A stretch of 64,000 nt of DNA from Candidatus Desulfovibrio gallistercoris. GTDB taxonomy: Bacteria; Desulfobacterota; Desulfovibrionia; Desulfovibrionales; Desulfovibrionaceae. Shown in pieces: positions 54,223 through 62,328 of the stretch. The position numbers were made by a program, and so were the translations under genes. How positions within the stretch are numbered: the first letter of the stretch is position 1; each line of letters opens with the position of its first letter. The DNA is taken from positions 24,500-88,499 of the forward strand of contig DWYJ01000006.1 in NCBI GenBank assembly GCA_019118745.1. The letters run 5' to 3'. The notes beneath the pieces are model-generated. The model did no database searches. It saw only the letters and a program-made list of their open reading frames with translations, and was not told the origin of the DNA.

Positions 54223-55047
54223 ATGCGATGCCCCGCGCTGTTTTTGCTGGCTGTCTGGCTCGTCTGCCCGGCGTTCGCGTCTGCCGCGGCGGCGGACGGG
54301 GACGGAGGGCGGCCTGCTCCGGGATCGCCCTCTCTGGACGTTACGCCCCCGGAGGGCTGGACGGCGGCAAGCGAAGCGCCTGAAGGCATGTTTGCCGGCT
54401 GCCGGAGCTACTCGCGCACGGACGAGCTCTTCGCCCTGATGGCCTGCGCCGAGGATATCGACCTTTCCCAAAACACGGATGAAGGCTACCGCCCCCTGGG
54501 GGACGCCCTTCTCCGCAGCGGCGAGGAAGGGGTCCTGCTGCTTGCTCCCCGCAAGCAGGGGAAGGGGGTCGGGCTCTTCGTGCTGCTCGGACAGCCGGGG
54601 TCCGTCTGGCGGCGGCAGGAGGCGGCTCCCATGCTGGCGGCCTTCGCAGGCGCGTATGCCGTGCCGGAACAGCTGCTGGCCCCGCCTATCGATCCGGTCC
54701 GCTATCTGGGGACGTTCTCCCCCGAGGATCAGGGCCGGGAAGAGGAACTCGGCTGCACGGTCTATGTGCGCTCGCTGCCGGGCAATGCAGAGGGCAAGCT
54801 GCTGGCGGCCATCCTGCCCTATTCCGCCGCCTGGCTGGACAAGCCGGAACTGCTGGCCTCTCTGGAATCCTTCTGGGGAGAACTCGCGCCGGAGGGCGAA
54901 CACTGGACGGCCGGGCCGAAACGCCATGCCGCCATCTCCGCCGACGGGCGGGCGCTCTGCCTGCTCATGGCCGTCGCCGCGGAAACGACGGACACGACCG
55001 AGGCTGTCCGCCAGGCCATGTGCGATCTGCCCGGCTTTGTCTGGTGA
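54223..55047 (+). CDS. Uncharacterised secreted protein, paralogue A
   Basis: The 274-residue protein has an N-terminal signal peptide (LFLLAVWLVCPAFASAAAA). It shares with the next gene the motifs VTPPEGW, APMLAAF, DPVRYLGTF, WGELAPEGEHWTAG, CLLMA and a C-terminal QAMCDLPGFVW. I recognise no known domain. The two probably arose by tandem duplication and work in the periplasm. It starts 10 nt after the ACT gene; no strong ribosome site is seen. Confidence 0.75.
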   Translation: MRCPALFLLAVWLVCPAFASAAAADGDGGRPAPGSPSLDVTPPEGWTAASEAPEGMFAGCRSYSRTDELFALMACAEDIDLSQNTDEGYRPLGDALLRSGEEGVLLLAPRKQGKGVGLFVLLGQPGSVWRRQEAAPMLAAFAGAYAVPEQLLAPPIDPVRYLGTFSPEDQGREEELGCTVYVRSLPGNAEGKLLAAILPYSAAWLDKPELLASLESFWGELAPEGEHWTAGPKRHAAISADGRALCLLMAVAAETTDTTEAVRQAMCDLPGFVW

Positions 55048-55095
55048 TGGTCTTTGTCACGCTATCCAACGACCGACAGCCCCAAAGGAGACGAC

Positions 55096-55989
55096 ATGCC
55101 TTTTCAGAAATTCCTCAACACGCTTCAGGGAACGTGCGGCATGCGCGGCTTCCTTGCGCTGCTGCCTTTGCTCTGCCTGCTTGTCCTGCCTGCGGCCGCG
55201 CCGCGCGCCGCATCCCTTCCCCCGGCCGTGACGCCGCCCGCGGGCTGGAAGGAAGTGAAGGATGCCGCCGAACTGGAGCACATTTTCGCGGACACCCCCG
55301 TTGTCCCGCGCGAGTCCAGCCGTATCTATGCTCGCGCCGACGGTACGCTTTGCCTCATGGTCAGTTCCGGCATCCCGGCGGAGGCCTTTTCCCGCGAGCA
55401 TGAAGGGTATCGCCGGCTGGGCAAGGGCTTTGTGTCCGACGATATCATGACTGAGGAAAGGGAATTGATCGCCCCCGCCCGCAACGGTGGCGACGGCGGT
55501 CGGTTCGTCCTGTTCGGGCCGCCCAGCTCCCTGTTCCGGCTGGTCGAAGTCGCCCCCATGCTGGCGGCATACGCAAAACACTTTGACATCCCCGCGGAGC
55601 TGACGGACAAGCCTGTCGATCCGTCCCGCTATGTGGGGAAGTTCGCCTCGCCCGCTTCAGGGCAGAAGGATGAATATGGCTGGTTGACGTACGCCCGTCC
55701 CCTCGCCAAGGACGGCAGGTCGATGATCGCGTTGCGGATCATTCCTTACGGCGAGGGCTGGATGCCCAGAAAGAATTTTCTTGCACTCGTGTGGGCCGCT
55801 TTTCTGAATCAGTGGGGAGAACTGACTCCCGACGGGAAGCACTGGCAAGCCGGCCGGGTCAGCCGTCTGGCCTTTTCCCGCGACGGCAAGGCCGCCTGTG
55901 TGCTCATGGCCATGACCGGCTACCCCGATGCCGAATGTGAGCAGGAATTGCGGCGGGCCATGCGCGATCTGCCCGATTTCGTCTGGTAA
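55096..55989 (+). CDS. Uncharacterised secreted protein, paralogue B
   Basis: The 297-residue protein has a hydrophobic signal region (GFLALLPLLCLLVLPAAAPRAA) and aligns along its length with the preceding protein: VTPPAGW, APMLAAY, DPSRYVGKF, WGELTPDGKHWQAG, CVLMAM and a final RAMRDLPDFVW. It has about 20 more residues after the first motif (ELEHIFADTPVVPRESSR). AAAGGAG lies 5 nt before ATG 55096; earlier in-frame starts lack a ribosome site. Function is unknown. Confidence 0.78.
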   Translation: MPFQKFLNTLQGTCGMRGFLALLPLLCLLVLPAAAPRAASLPPAVTPPAGWKEVKDAAELEHIFADTPVVPRESSRIYARADGTLCLMVSSGIPAEAFSREHEGYRRLGKGFVSDDIMTEERELIAPARNGGDGGRFVLFGPPSSLFRLVEVAPMLAAYAKHFDIPAELTDKPVDPSRYVGKFASPASGQKDEYGWLTYARPLAKDGRSMIALRIIPYGEGWMPRKNFLALVWAAFLNQWGELTPDGKHWQAGRVSRLAFSRDGKAACVLMAMTGYPDAECEQELRRAMRDLPDFVW

Positions 55990-56060
55990 ATTTCCCGCGC
56001 GGTTACACGCGACCCACAAGCAACCAACAGCGTCCTCCTGACGCTTTTTCCGGAGATACC

Positions 56061-57446
56061 ATGCTTTCCGAACGCGAAGTCACCAGTACCCTGAACATGC
56101 TCCGCAACGAACACCTCGACGTGCGCACCGTCACGCTGGGCGTCAGCCTTTTCGACTGCGTGAGCCATGATCTGCAATTGTTCACCGACAACGTGCGGGC
56201 CAAGATCCGCCGCTACGCCTCCCAGCTCGTGAGCGTCTGCGATGAAGTGGGCGACAAGTACGGCATCCCCGTGGTCAACAAGCGCATCAGCGTCAGCCCC
56301 ATCGCCGTGGTGGGCGCGCCCTTCGGCCCGGACGGCATGGTGCGCGTCTGCCGCGCCCTGGACGAGGCCGCCAAGGAGGCGGGCGTGGACTTTCTGGGCG
56401 GCTTTTCCGCCCTTGTGGAAAAAGGCTTCGCCAAAGGAGACCGCGCGCTCATCGAAGCCCTGCCCGAAGCGCTGGCCTCCACTGACCGCATCTGCTCCTC
56501 CATCAACGTCGCTTCCTCTCGCAGCGGCATCAACATGGACGCCGTGGCCCTTATGGGCCGCCAGATCCTCAAGGTGGCTGAAGCCACGCGCGACCGCGGC
56601 GGCCTCGGCTGCGCCAAGCTCGTGGTCTTCGCCAACATCCCGCAGGACGTGCCCTTCATGGCCGGCGCCTACCTCGGCGTGGGCGAGCCGGACGTGGTCA
56701 TCAACGTGGGCGTATCCGGGCCCGGCGTGGTGAAAAAGGCCATCGACCGCGCGCTGGAGACCGGCCGCAACGACCGCGGCCAGCCCATGACCCTGCTGGA
56801 CGTGGCCGAAGTCATCAAGCGCACCGCCTACAAGGTCACCCGCGTGGGCGAGATGATCGGTACCGAAGTGGCCCACCGCCTCGGCCTGCCTTTCGGCGTG
56901 GCCGACCTCTCCCTGGCCCCCACCCCCGCCGTGGGCGACAGCGTGGGCGAGATCTTCCAGTCCGTGGGCCTGTCCAGCATCGGCGCGCCCGGCACCACCG
57001 CCGTGCTCGCCATGCTCAATGACGCCGTGAAAAAGGGCGGCGCGTTCGCCTCCTCCTCCGTGGGCGGCCTGTCCGGGGCCTTCATCCCCGTCTCCGAAGA
57101 CTCCAGCATCGAGGCGGCCGCCACCTCCGGCCTGCTCAGTCTCGAAAAGCTCGAAGCCATGACCAGCGTCTGTTCCGTGGGCCTTGACATGATCGCCATC
57201 CCCGGCGACACCCCCGCCAGCAGCATCTCCGGCATCATCGCCGATGAAATGGCTATCGGCATGATCAATCACAAGACCACCGCCGTGCGCGTCATCCCCG
57301 TGCCCGGCAAGGGCGTGGGCGAAGAAGTCTCCTTCGGCGGCCTCCTGGGCAAGGCCGCCATCATCCCCGTGCCCCGCGGCGACGCCTCCGGCTTCATCAA
57401 CCTCGGCGGCCGCATCCCCGCGCCTATCCATAGCCTGAAGAACTAG
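56061..57446 (+). CDS. UPF0210 (DUF711) family protein
   Basis: This is a 461-residue cytosolic protein of the PFL_4669-like UPF0210 family. It has glycine-rich, highly conserved segments (VNKRISVSPIAVVGAP, CSSINVASSRSGINMDAV, NVGVSGPGVVKKAI, APTPAVGDSVGEI, VGLDMIAIPGDTP). The structure is related to glycyl-radical/pyruvate formate-lyase folds, but the biochemical role is not settled. Families linked to it include ACT (UPF0237) proteins, one of which is encoded 1.8 kb upstream. GGAG precedes the ATG. Confidence 0.9.
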   Translation: MLSEREVTSTLNMLRNEHLDVRTVTLGVSLFDCVSHDLQLFTDNVRAKIRRYASQLVSVCDEVGDKYGIPVVNKRISVSPIAVVGAPFGPDGMVRVCRALDEAAKEAGVDFLGGFSALVEKGFAKGDRALIEALPEALASTDRICSSINVASSRSGINMDAVALMGRQILKVAEATRDRGGLGCAKLVVFANIPQDVPFMAGAYLGVGEPDVVINVGVSGPGVVKKAIDRALETGRNDRGQPMTLLDVAEVIKRTAYKVTRVGEMIGTEVAHRLGLPFGVADLSLAPTPAVGDSVGEIFQSVGLSSIGAPGTTAVLAMLNDAVKKGGAFASSSVGGLSGAFIPVSEDSSIEAAATSGLLSLEKLEAMTSVCSVGLDMIAIPGDTPASSISGIIADEMAIGMINHKTTAVRVIPVPGKGVGEEVSFGGLLGKAAIIPVPRGDASGFINLGGRIPAPIHSLKN

Positions 57447-57474
57447 TCCGCCTTTTCTTGCAGGGCTGCATTGT

Positions 57475-57523
57475 GGGGGGAAGGGGACACCGCGCCTGGC
57501 GCGGGCGGTGTCCCCTTCCCCCC
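57475..57523 (+). terminator. Perfect 19-bp hairpin after the UPF0210 gene
   Basis: GGGGGGAAGGGGACACCGC (57475-57493) pairs perfectly with 57505-57523 around an 11-nt loop. The outer part matches the GGGGGGAAGG arms of the GC-rich repeat family. It lies 28 bp past the stop and may end transcription. Confidence 0.75.
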
Positions 57524-57596
57524 ACGCCCCCCATCCCTCCCCCGCGCGCTTTGCAGGCGCAATGCCACGGCGTCGTATCGCTCAGGCTTTCCTTAA

Positions 57597-57726
57597 GAGA
57601 ATTTCCTGTTTGAAACGATATGGCCTGGCCATTCGCAAAAAAAAAACGCGGTTTTTCCGCTCGTTTTCGTCTGGGCGGCGCTGTGCAGCAGCCTCGCATT
57701 TTGCCTTTTCAAAGGCAAAATGCGGT
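57597..57726. repeat. Dispersed palindromic repeat, copy 7
   Basis: GAGAATTTCC-TGTTTGAAACG, GATATGGCCTGG, CGCGGTTTTTCCGC, GGGCGGCGCTGTGCAGC and CATTTTGCC...GGCAAAATG, in the same orientation as copy 1. The GTTTC inner palindrome is shorter than in copy 1, and the stem GCATTTTGCC/GGCAAAATGC has compensatory changes. Confidence 0.82.
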
Positions 57727-57796
57727 AACACGGCAACTGCTTTCGCCGTCGTTTCGGCAGTCTCGGGGGCGCTTCCTGCTTCCAGCCTTTTCGACA

Positions 57797-58026
57797 TGCA
57801 CACGGGAGACCGGCAGGCGAAGGGGCGGCAGTCGCGGCACAGATATTTCGAACAACCAGCGTAAGACTTTCGAGGGGGAGGGGAACTTCTCCTCTTTTTT
57901 TCTGCGGCTATCCGGCGTAGCTTTTTTCCTGTCTTTTCGTCATGCAGCCGGGGGACCGGCAGGCAAAGCGGCGGCAGTCGCGTCACGGATATTGCGAGCG
58001 ACCAGAGCAAGATTTTCGAGGGGAGG
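57797..58026. repeat. Two diverged ~85-bp direct repeats upstream of the glycosylase gene
   Basis: 57797-57882 and 57942-58026 share ACCGGCAGGC.AAG.GGCGGCAGTCGCG.CAC.GATATT.CGA.C.ACCAG.G.AAGA.TTTCGAGGGG. The pairing suggests a local duplication. With copy 7 of the palindromic repeat and nearby hairpins they fill the 657-bp gap; no gene is seen. Confidence 0.7.
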
Positions 58027-58035
58027 GGGCGCGGT

Positions 58036-58065
58036 GGAGGGGAACCTTTGCAAAGGTTCCCCTCC
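58036..58065. other. Perfect 30-bp palindrome
   Basis: GGAGGGGAACCTTTG (58036-58050) is followed at once by its exact complement (58051-58065), 38 bp before the glycosylase ATG. It could be a regulator site or, as RNA, a leader hairpin. Confidence 0.7.
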
Positions 58066-58103
58066 CCCGCAAAAACTCTGCCCCACAAAAAAGGGGACAA
58101 GCC

Positions 58104-58784
58104 ATGTACTTCACCTACGACGAGCAGGCGGTAGCGTATCTGAGCCGGAGGGACAAGCGGCTTGGGGCGGTGATGGAGCGGCTGGGGCCAGTTCGGAGGG
58201 AGGTCATCCCTGATTTGTTTGCCGCGCTGGTGCATGCCATCGTCGGGCAGCAGGTCTCCATGCCGGTACAGCGCACGCTTTGGCAGCGCCTGTGCGCCGC
58301 GCTGGGGGAAGTCAGCGCGTCCGCCGTGCTGGCGGTCGCGCCGGAGTCCTTGCGTGAATTGGGGCTTTCCGGGCGCAAGGTGGAATATATCCGTGAGGCG
58401 GCGCAGACCGTGGTGGACGGGCGTCTGGATGTGGAGGCCCTGCGGGAGATGGATGATGCCGCCGTCTGCGCGGCGCTTGTGGGACTGCGGGGCGTGGGGG
58501 TGTGGACGGCGGAGATGCTGCTGTTGTTCTCGTTGCAACGGCAGGATGTGTTCAGCTTCGATGATCTGGCCATCCGGCGGGGCTTGCGCATGCTGTACCG
58601 GCACAGAGAGATCGACCGTGAGCGTTTCGAGCGTTACCGGCGGCGCTTCTCGCCGTACGGGAGCGTGGCCTCACTGTACTTGTGGGCCGTGGCGGGCGGA
58701 GCGCTGCCCGAATTGCGGGATCCCGCCGATGCGGTGCAGCGAGGGAAGCGCGGCGGCGCATGCAAAAAAGCCCGCTCCGCCTGA
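58104..58784 (+). CDS. DNA-3-methyladenine glycosylase-like (HhH-GPD) protein
   Basis: The 226-residue base-excision enzyme removes alkylated bases. The helix-hairpin-helix GLRGVGVWTAEMLL (about 132-145) is followed by the catalytic aspartate in FSFDDLAIRRGL. The N-terminal half (HAIVGQQVSMPVQRTLW) matches AlkA-type DNA glycosylase II. It lacks the N-terminal AlkA domain and is shorter than E. coli AlkA, like many bacterial relatives. AAGGGG lies 7 nt before ATG 58104. Its end overlaps the terminator of the facing gene. Confidence 0.85.
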   Translation: MYFTYDEQAVAYLSRRDKRLGAVMERLGPVRREVIPDLFAALVHAIVGQQVSMPVQRTLWQRLCAALGEVSASAVLAVAPESLRELGLSGRKVEYIREAAQTVVDGRLDVEALREMDDAAVCAALVGLRGVGVWTAEMLLLFSLQRQDVFSFDDLAIRRGLRMLYRHREIDRERFERYRRRFSPYGSVASLYLWAVAGGALPELRDPADAVQRGKRGGACKKARSA

Positions 58785-58797
58785 AGGGGAACGGGCT
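58763..58797 (-). terminator. Terminator of the GlcG gene
   Basis: AGCCCG/CGGGCT with an internal bulged stem, followed on the minus strand by TTTTTT. The stem overlaps the end of the convergent glycosylase gene. Confidence 0.75.
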
Positions 58798-58823
58798 GAT
58801 GCTTTAACAGGAACGGGAGGCAT

Positions 58824-59306
58824 CTACTTCAGGGCAGCCGCACCGGCCTTGGCCACGTTGGTGTCTTCGGCCACGCTGCCGCCGCTGACGCCGATGGCGC
58901 CCACGATGACGTTGTTGCGGATGAGCAGCTCACCGCCGCCGAAGATGACCAGACCGCCGTTGGTGGCTTCGATGCCATAGAGTTCCTTGCCGGGCTGGGA
59001 GGCAGCGCCCAGTTCAGCGGTGGACATGTTGAAGTAACGGGCGGTGATGGCCTTTTTGGTGGACACGTCGATGCTGCCGATGAATGCGCCGTCCTGGCGC
59101 ACGAAAGCTTTGAGGTTGCCGCCGGCGTCCACGATGGCGATGTTCATGGGCACGCCCTGCGCACGGGCCTTGACCAGTGCGGCATCAAGGACGGTACGCG
59201 CCTCGTCCAGCGTCAGATCGCCGGGCAGATGTTTTTGCACATCCTTGGCAAAGGCTGTGGACGTGAGCAGCAGAAGACCGAGGGCCAGCAACAGTACACG
59301 TTTCAT
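58824..59306 (-). CDS. Exported GlcG/HbpS-like (DUF336) protein
   Basis: The 160-residue protein has a signal peptide (MKRVLLLALGLLLLTSTAFA). The DUF336 domain follows: LTLDEARTVLDAALVKARAQGVP, NIAIVDAGGNLKAFVRQDGA, SIDVSTKKAITARYF and VGAIGVSGGSVAEDTNVAKAG. Relatives bind haem or act in glycolate and corrin metabolism; the family has no firmly assigned enzymatic role. It is a single gene with its own terminator. The signal peptide argues for a periplasmic place. Confidence 0.88.
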   Translation of the reverse strand: MKRVLLLALGLLLLTSTAFAKDVQKHLPGDLTLDEARTVLDAALVKARAQGVPMNIAIVDAGGNLKAFVRQDGAFIGSIDVSTKKAITARYFNMSTAELGAASQPGKELYGIEATNGGLVIFGGGELLIRNNVIVGAIGVSGGSVAEDTNVAKAGAAALK

Positions 59307-59402
59307 GATGTTTGCTCCTTGCGTGCCTCGCGGCGGGATTGCCGGGGAGGAACTGCCTTGAACATAGCACCGGCGGCAACGGGGAGCAAGCGGAGCCGGG
59401 AT

Positions 59403-59480
59403 CTAGAATCCGGAGAATCGGCTACAGGCGGTGAGCGCCAGGACGAGTAGGAAGAGAAGAGGGCGGATGAGAGCTTTCAT
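59403..59480 (-). CDS. 25-residue putative lipopeptide
   Basis: MKALIRPLLFLLVLALTACS plus RFSGF. It has a basic start, a hydrophobic core, and a lipobox LTAC with only six residues from the cysteine to the end. CGGAG lies 7 nt before the ATG, which supports real translation. The size recalls entericidin-like small lipoproteins, but no sequence kinship is claimed. Confidence 0.5.
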   Translation of the reverse strand: MKALIRPLLFLLVLALTACSRFSGF

Positions 59481-59571
59481 GCGGGAACTCCGTGCAGCGG
59501 CACGAGATGCCGGGATCGCCGGGGGACGGGGAGCCTTCCCCCGTAACAGGCAGCAACAGTGTTGACAGGCT

Positions 59572-60345
59572 CTAGAATGCCTCAAGGATGAAGAATTCAT
59601 AGAGCAGGGTACAGAAGAGCAGGCCCAGCGATACCGTCAGGAAGCGGCGTACGGCTTGCGGGCCTACGCGGACGGCGGTACGGCTGCCCAGCCAGTTGCC
59701 GGTGATGGAGGCGGCGGCCATGGGCAGGGCCAGCAGCCAGAGCACTTTGCCCGCGAGGACGAAGCTCACGGCGGCGGCGATATTGGAACCGAGGTTGATG
59801 ACCTTGGAGGTCGCCGAGGCCTGGATGAGGCCCACGCGGACGATGAAGTGCAGGGCAAGGATGATGAAGCTGCCGGTGCCCGGCCCGTAAAAGCCGTCAT
59901 AGACGCCGATGCACAGGCAGACCAGCGGCGTCAGCAGCCAGAGGCGCGGGCCGCTGGTGACGTTGAGGTCGTGGGCCATGTCCTTCTTGGGCAGCAGGGT
60001 GGCGGCCATGCCGAAGGGCAGCAGGCAGACAAGGATCTTGCCCAGGATGGCGTTGTCGAACAGCAGGGATATCTGGGAGCCGATGGCCGAGCCCAGCAAA
60101 GCGGCGACCACGCCCACGAGGGCCACGCGCCACTGGATGAGGTGGCTGCGGGCGAAGGTGCCCACGGCGGTAGCCGTGCCGAGAGCGGCGCTGATCTTGT
60201 TGCAGGCGAGGGCGTTGTGGGCGGGCACGTTGGCCAGCAGCAGCGCGGGCAGGGTGATGAGGCCGCCGCCGCCCGCTATGGCGTCGATGAAGCCGGCTAC
60301 GAGGGCCGCCCCGCAGCAGATGAGGATGACGCTCAGCGAGACCAC
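59572..60345 (-). CDS. TSUP family transporter (TauE/SafE)
   Basis: The 257-residue inner-membrane protein has seven to eight helices and the TSUP signature GFIDAIAGGGGLITLPALLLANV near the N-terminus, repeated as GVYDGFYGPGTGSFIILAL in the second half. Members export or import sulfite, sulfoacetate or other organosulfur anions. The substrate is open; sulfur compounds would suit a sulfate reducer. The start is GTG 60345, 7 nt after the DUF486 gene stop. Confidence 0.88.
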   Translation of the reverse strand: MVSLSVILICCGAALVAGFIDAIAGGGGLITLPALLLANVPAHNALACNKISAALGTATAVGTFARSHLIQWRVALVGVVAALLGSAIGSQISLLFDNAILGKILVCLLPFGMAATLLPKKDMAHDLNVTSGPRLWLLTPLVCLCIGVYDGFYGPGTGSFIILALHFIVRVGLIQASATSKVINLGSNIAAAVSFVLAGKVLWLLALPMAAASITGNWLGSRTAVRVGPQAVRRFLTVSLGLLFCTLLYEFFILEAF

Positions 60346-60352
60346 GGCCCGT

Positions 60353-60700
60353 CTACCATTCCTTGAAAATGACCCAGCAGGCCAACACGATGAGCGCGAA
60401 GCCCACGATGTGGTTCCAGCGCAGGGATTCGTGCAGATAGAAGACCGAGAAGAGCGTGAAGACGCTGAGGGAGATGAGTTCCTGGATGGTCTTGAGTTCG
60501 GCGGCGGAAAAATAGCCGTGGCCGATGCGGTTGGCCGGCACCTGGAGCATGTACTCGAAGAGGGCGATGCCCCAGCTCGTCAGGATGACGATGGGCAGGG
60601 CCATCCCCTTGTAGCGCAGGTGCCCGTACCAGGCGAACGTCATGAAGACGTTGGAGAGGGTCAGCAGGCCAATGGTCATTACAGGTATGGGCAGGTTCAT
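60353..60700 (-). CDS. DUF486 family membrane protein
   Basis: The 115-residue protein has four hydrophobic helices and the family segments NVFMTFAWYGHL, SWGIALFEYMLQVPANRIG and LKTIQELISLSVF. DUF486 proteins look like half-size drug/metabolite transporters and would act as dimers. ATG 60700 is chosen; a start five codons upstream abuts a terminator stem. It is cotranscribed with the TSUP gene. Function is not known. Confidence 0.85.
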   Translation of the reverse strand: MNLPIPVMTIGLLTLSNVFMTFAWYGHLRYKGMALPIVILTSWGIALFEYMLQVPANRIGHGYFSAAELKTIQELISLSVFTLFSVFYLHESLRWNHIVGFALIVLACWVIFKEW

Positions 60701-60714
60701 ACGCTCACCGGGCA

Positions 60715-60752
60715 TAAAAAAACGCCTATCCGAGATAGGCGTTTGTTTTTTT
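60715..60752 (-). terminator. Terminator after tRNA-Thr
   Basis: AACGCCTATC/GATAGGCGTT, a perfect 10-bp stem with a 3-nt loop, has T-runs on both sides. Confidence 0.85.
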
Positions 60753-60753
60753 G

Positions 60754-60829
60754 TGGAGCCCTTGACCAGGATTGAACTGGTGACCTCATCCTTACCAAGG
60801 ATGCACTCTACCGACTGAGCTACAAGGGC
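60754..60829 (-). tRNA. tRNA-Thr (GGT anticodon)
   Basis: Acceptor GCCCTTG pairs with CAAGGGC; D-arm GCTCAGTCGGTAGAG; anticodon stem CATCC/GGATG with loop TTGGTAA gives GGT; T-arm ACCAG TTCAATC CTGGT; CCA is encoded. It reads ACC/ACU codons. Confidence 0.95.
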
Positions 60830-60884
60830 GTCGCTGACGAAGATGGTATCTACGCGAAAGCCTGGCCGGGGTCAAGCATTTTTT

Positions 60885-61463
60885 TCAAACTTTTTTATTT
60901 TTTTCAGACCCCGCCTCGGAGGGGGCGGACATGCCCTGCATCAGCTGGCGGAACAGCTCCCGCCGGGCATGGGGTGCGCCCTGTTCGGCCCGCGCGCGGG
61001 CGACCAGATCCGGCAGCCGTTCGCGCAGGGTCTCGTCTGCGGCGGGCAGGGCCTCGCGCAGAGCGGAGAGCAGACCGGGCAGGGTCGCGTCAGGTTCCCG
61101 CAGGAGGCGGTCCCGCCACTGCTCGGCCCGATGGAAGCGCGCGGTATCCGCCTGATGACCGGCGGAGCGGGCGGCAAGGGCTTCCCGGATGGCGTCGGCA
61201 TCCTCCTCACGCATGAGGCGGCCGATGAACTGCATCTGGCGTCGGCGTCCCTCCCGGTCCGTTATGCGGGCGAGCAGGGCGAGGGCTTCGCGCATGTCCG
61301 GGCTGATGGGCATGTCGTCCTGCGCGGCGGGGGGTAGGGCCGCCAGTTTTTCTCCCAGTTCCTGCAGGGCGGAGCTGCGCCGCTTCTTTTCCGAACGGCT
61401 GGGGCTGTCGGCATCTTCGCGCAGGGCCCCGTCCTGCCACTGATAGCGCTTGCGCGGAGCCAT
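60885..61463 (-). CDS. darP: DarP/YjgA family ribosome maturation protein (DUF615)
   Basis: The 192-residue protein is basic and helical, with the DUF615 pattern KKRRSSALQELGEKLAAL, the central RREGRRRQMQFIGRLMR-type stretch and a C-terminal HARRELFRQL. In E. coli DarP joins late 50S subunits and helps 23S rRNA folding. The N-terminus (APRKRYQWQDGALRE) and the C-terminal tail are less conserved. ATG 61463 overlaps the prenyltransferase stop by 1 nt. Confidence 0.85.
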   Translation of the reverse strand: MAPRKRYQWQDGALREDADSPSRSEKKRRSSALQELGEKLAALPPAAQDDMPISPDMREALALLARITDREGRRRQMQFIGRLMREEDADAIREALAARSAGHQADTARFHRAEQWRDRLLREPDATLPGLLSALREALPAADETLRERLPDLVARARAEQGAPHARRELFRQLMQGMSAPSEAGSEKNKKV

Positions 61464-62326
61464 CAGAACACCAGTCCCAGGATGACGCCCAGCAGGACGA
61501 GGGGGGAGACGATGCCGTTGAGCGTGAAAAAGGCCAGATCGACGCGGGAAAGATCCTGCTTGCGCATGATGCGGTGTTCCACCAGCAGCAGGAGCGAGAT
61601 GCCCAGCCAGAAGGCGTACCAGACCAGCGAGAGTTGCGCGGCCAGACCGAACAGCAGCAGGAAGAGCGAGGTCAGCACATGGGAGAAGCCGGCGATGGTC
61701 AGGGCCGCTTCCGGGCCCTTGTCCGCAGGCAGGGAGTGCAGGCCGAAGGCCGTGTCGAAATCCAGATCCTGGAAGGCATAGTAGACGTCGAAGGCCCCCA
61801 CCCAGAGCGTGACCGCGCAGAAGAGCAGCAGCGGGGCCAGGCCGATACTGGCGGGATTGACGCTCAACCAGCCTGCCAGCGGGGCCAGGCCGAGGCTGGC
61901 GCCGAGCCAGTAGTGGCAGTAGGGGGTAAACCTCTTGAGCAGGCTATAGACGGCGGTAAAGATGAGGGCCGGCAGGGCCAGGGAGAGGCAGAGCGGATTG
62001 ATGCAGGCGCAGGCCCCGATGAAGACCAGCGCCGACACGCCGCAGAACAGCCAGGCCTGCGGCAGGGTGATCTCTCCGGTGACGAGGGCCCGCTCGCAGG
62101 TACGGGGGTTCTCCCGGTCAAAGGGAAGGTCGACGATGCGGTTGATGCCCATGGCGAAGGAGCGGACGCCGACCATGGCGATGGTCAGCATGATGAGGGG
62201 CAGCAGGGGCGGCATGCCTCCGGCCGCCAGCACCGCGCCCGCCCAGGCCCAGGGCAGGGCAAAGATGGAATGTTCGATCTTGATCATGCGGCAGAACGTG
62301 GCTGCCGTCGTGCGGCTGGGGAGCAT
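61463..62326 (-). CDS. UbiA-family prenyltransferase (possible MqnP)
   Basis: This is a 287-residue inner-membrane enzyme with about eight helices. The two aspartate-rich motifs are NRIVDLPFDRENPRT and DVYYAFQDLDFDTAFGLHSLP. It would attach a polyprenyl chain to an aromatic acid. In bacteria using the futalosine pathway this protein type is MqnP, making a menaquinone precursor; that is the most likely role in an anaerobe lacking ubiquinone. GGAGG lies 6 nt before ATG 62326. Confidence 0.85.
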   Translation of the reverse strand: MLPSRTTAATFCRMIKIEHSIFALPWAWAGAVLAAGGMPPLLPLIMLTIAMVGVRSFAMGINRIVDLPFDRENPRTCERALVTGEITLPQAWLFCGVSALVFIGACACINPLCLSLALPALIFTAVYSLLKRFTPYCHYWLGASLGLAPLAGWLSVNPASIGLAPLLLFCAVTLWVGAFDVYYAFQDLDFDTAFGLHSLPADKGPEAALTIAGFSHVLTSLFLLLFGLAAQLSLVWYAFWLGISLLLLVEHRIMRKQDLSRVDLAFFTLNGIVSPLVLLGVILGLVF

Positions 62327-62328
62327 GC

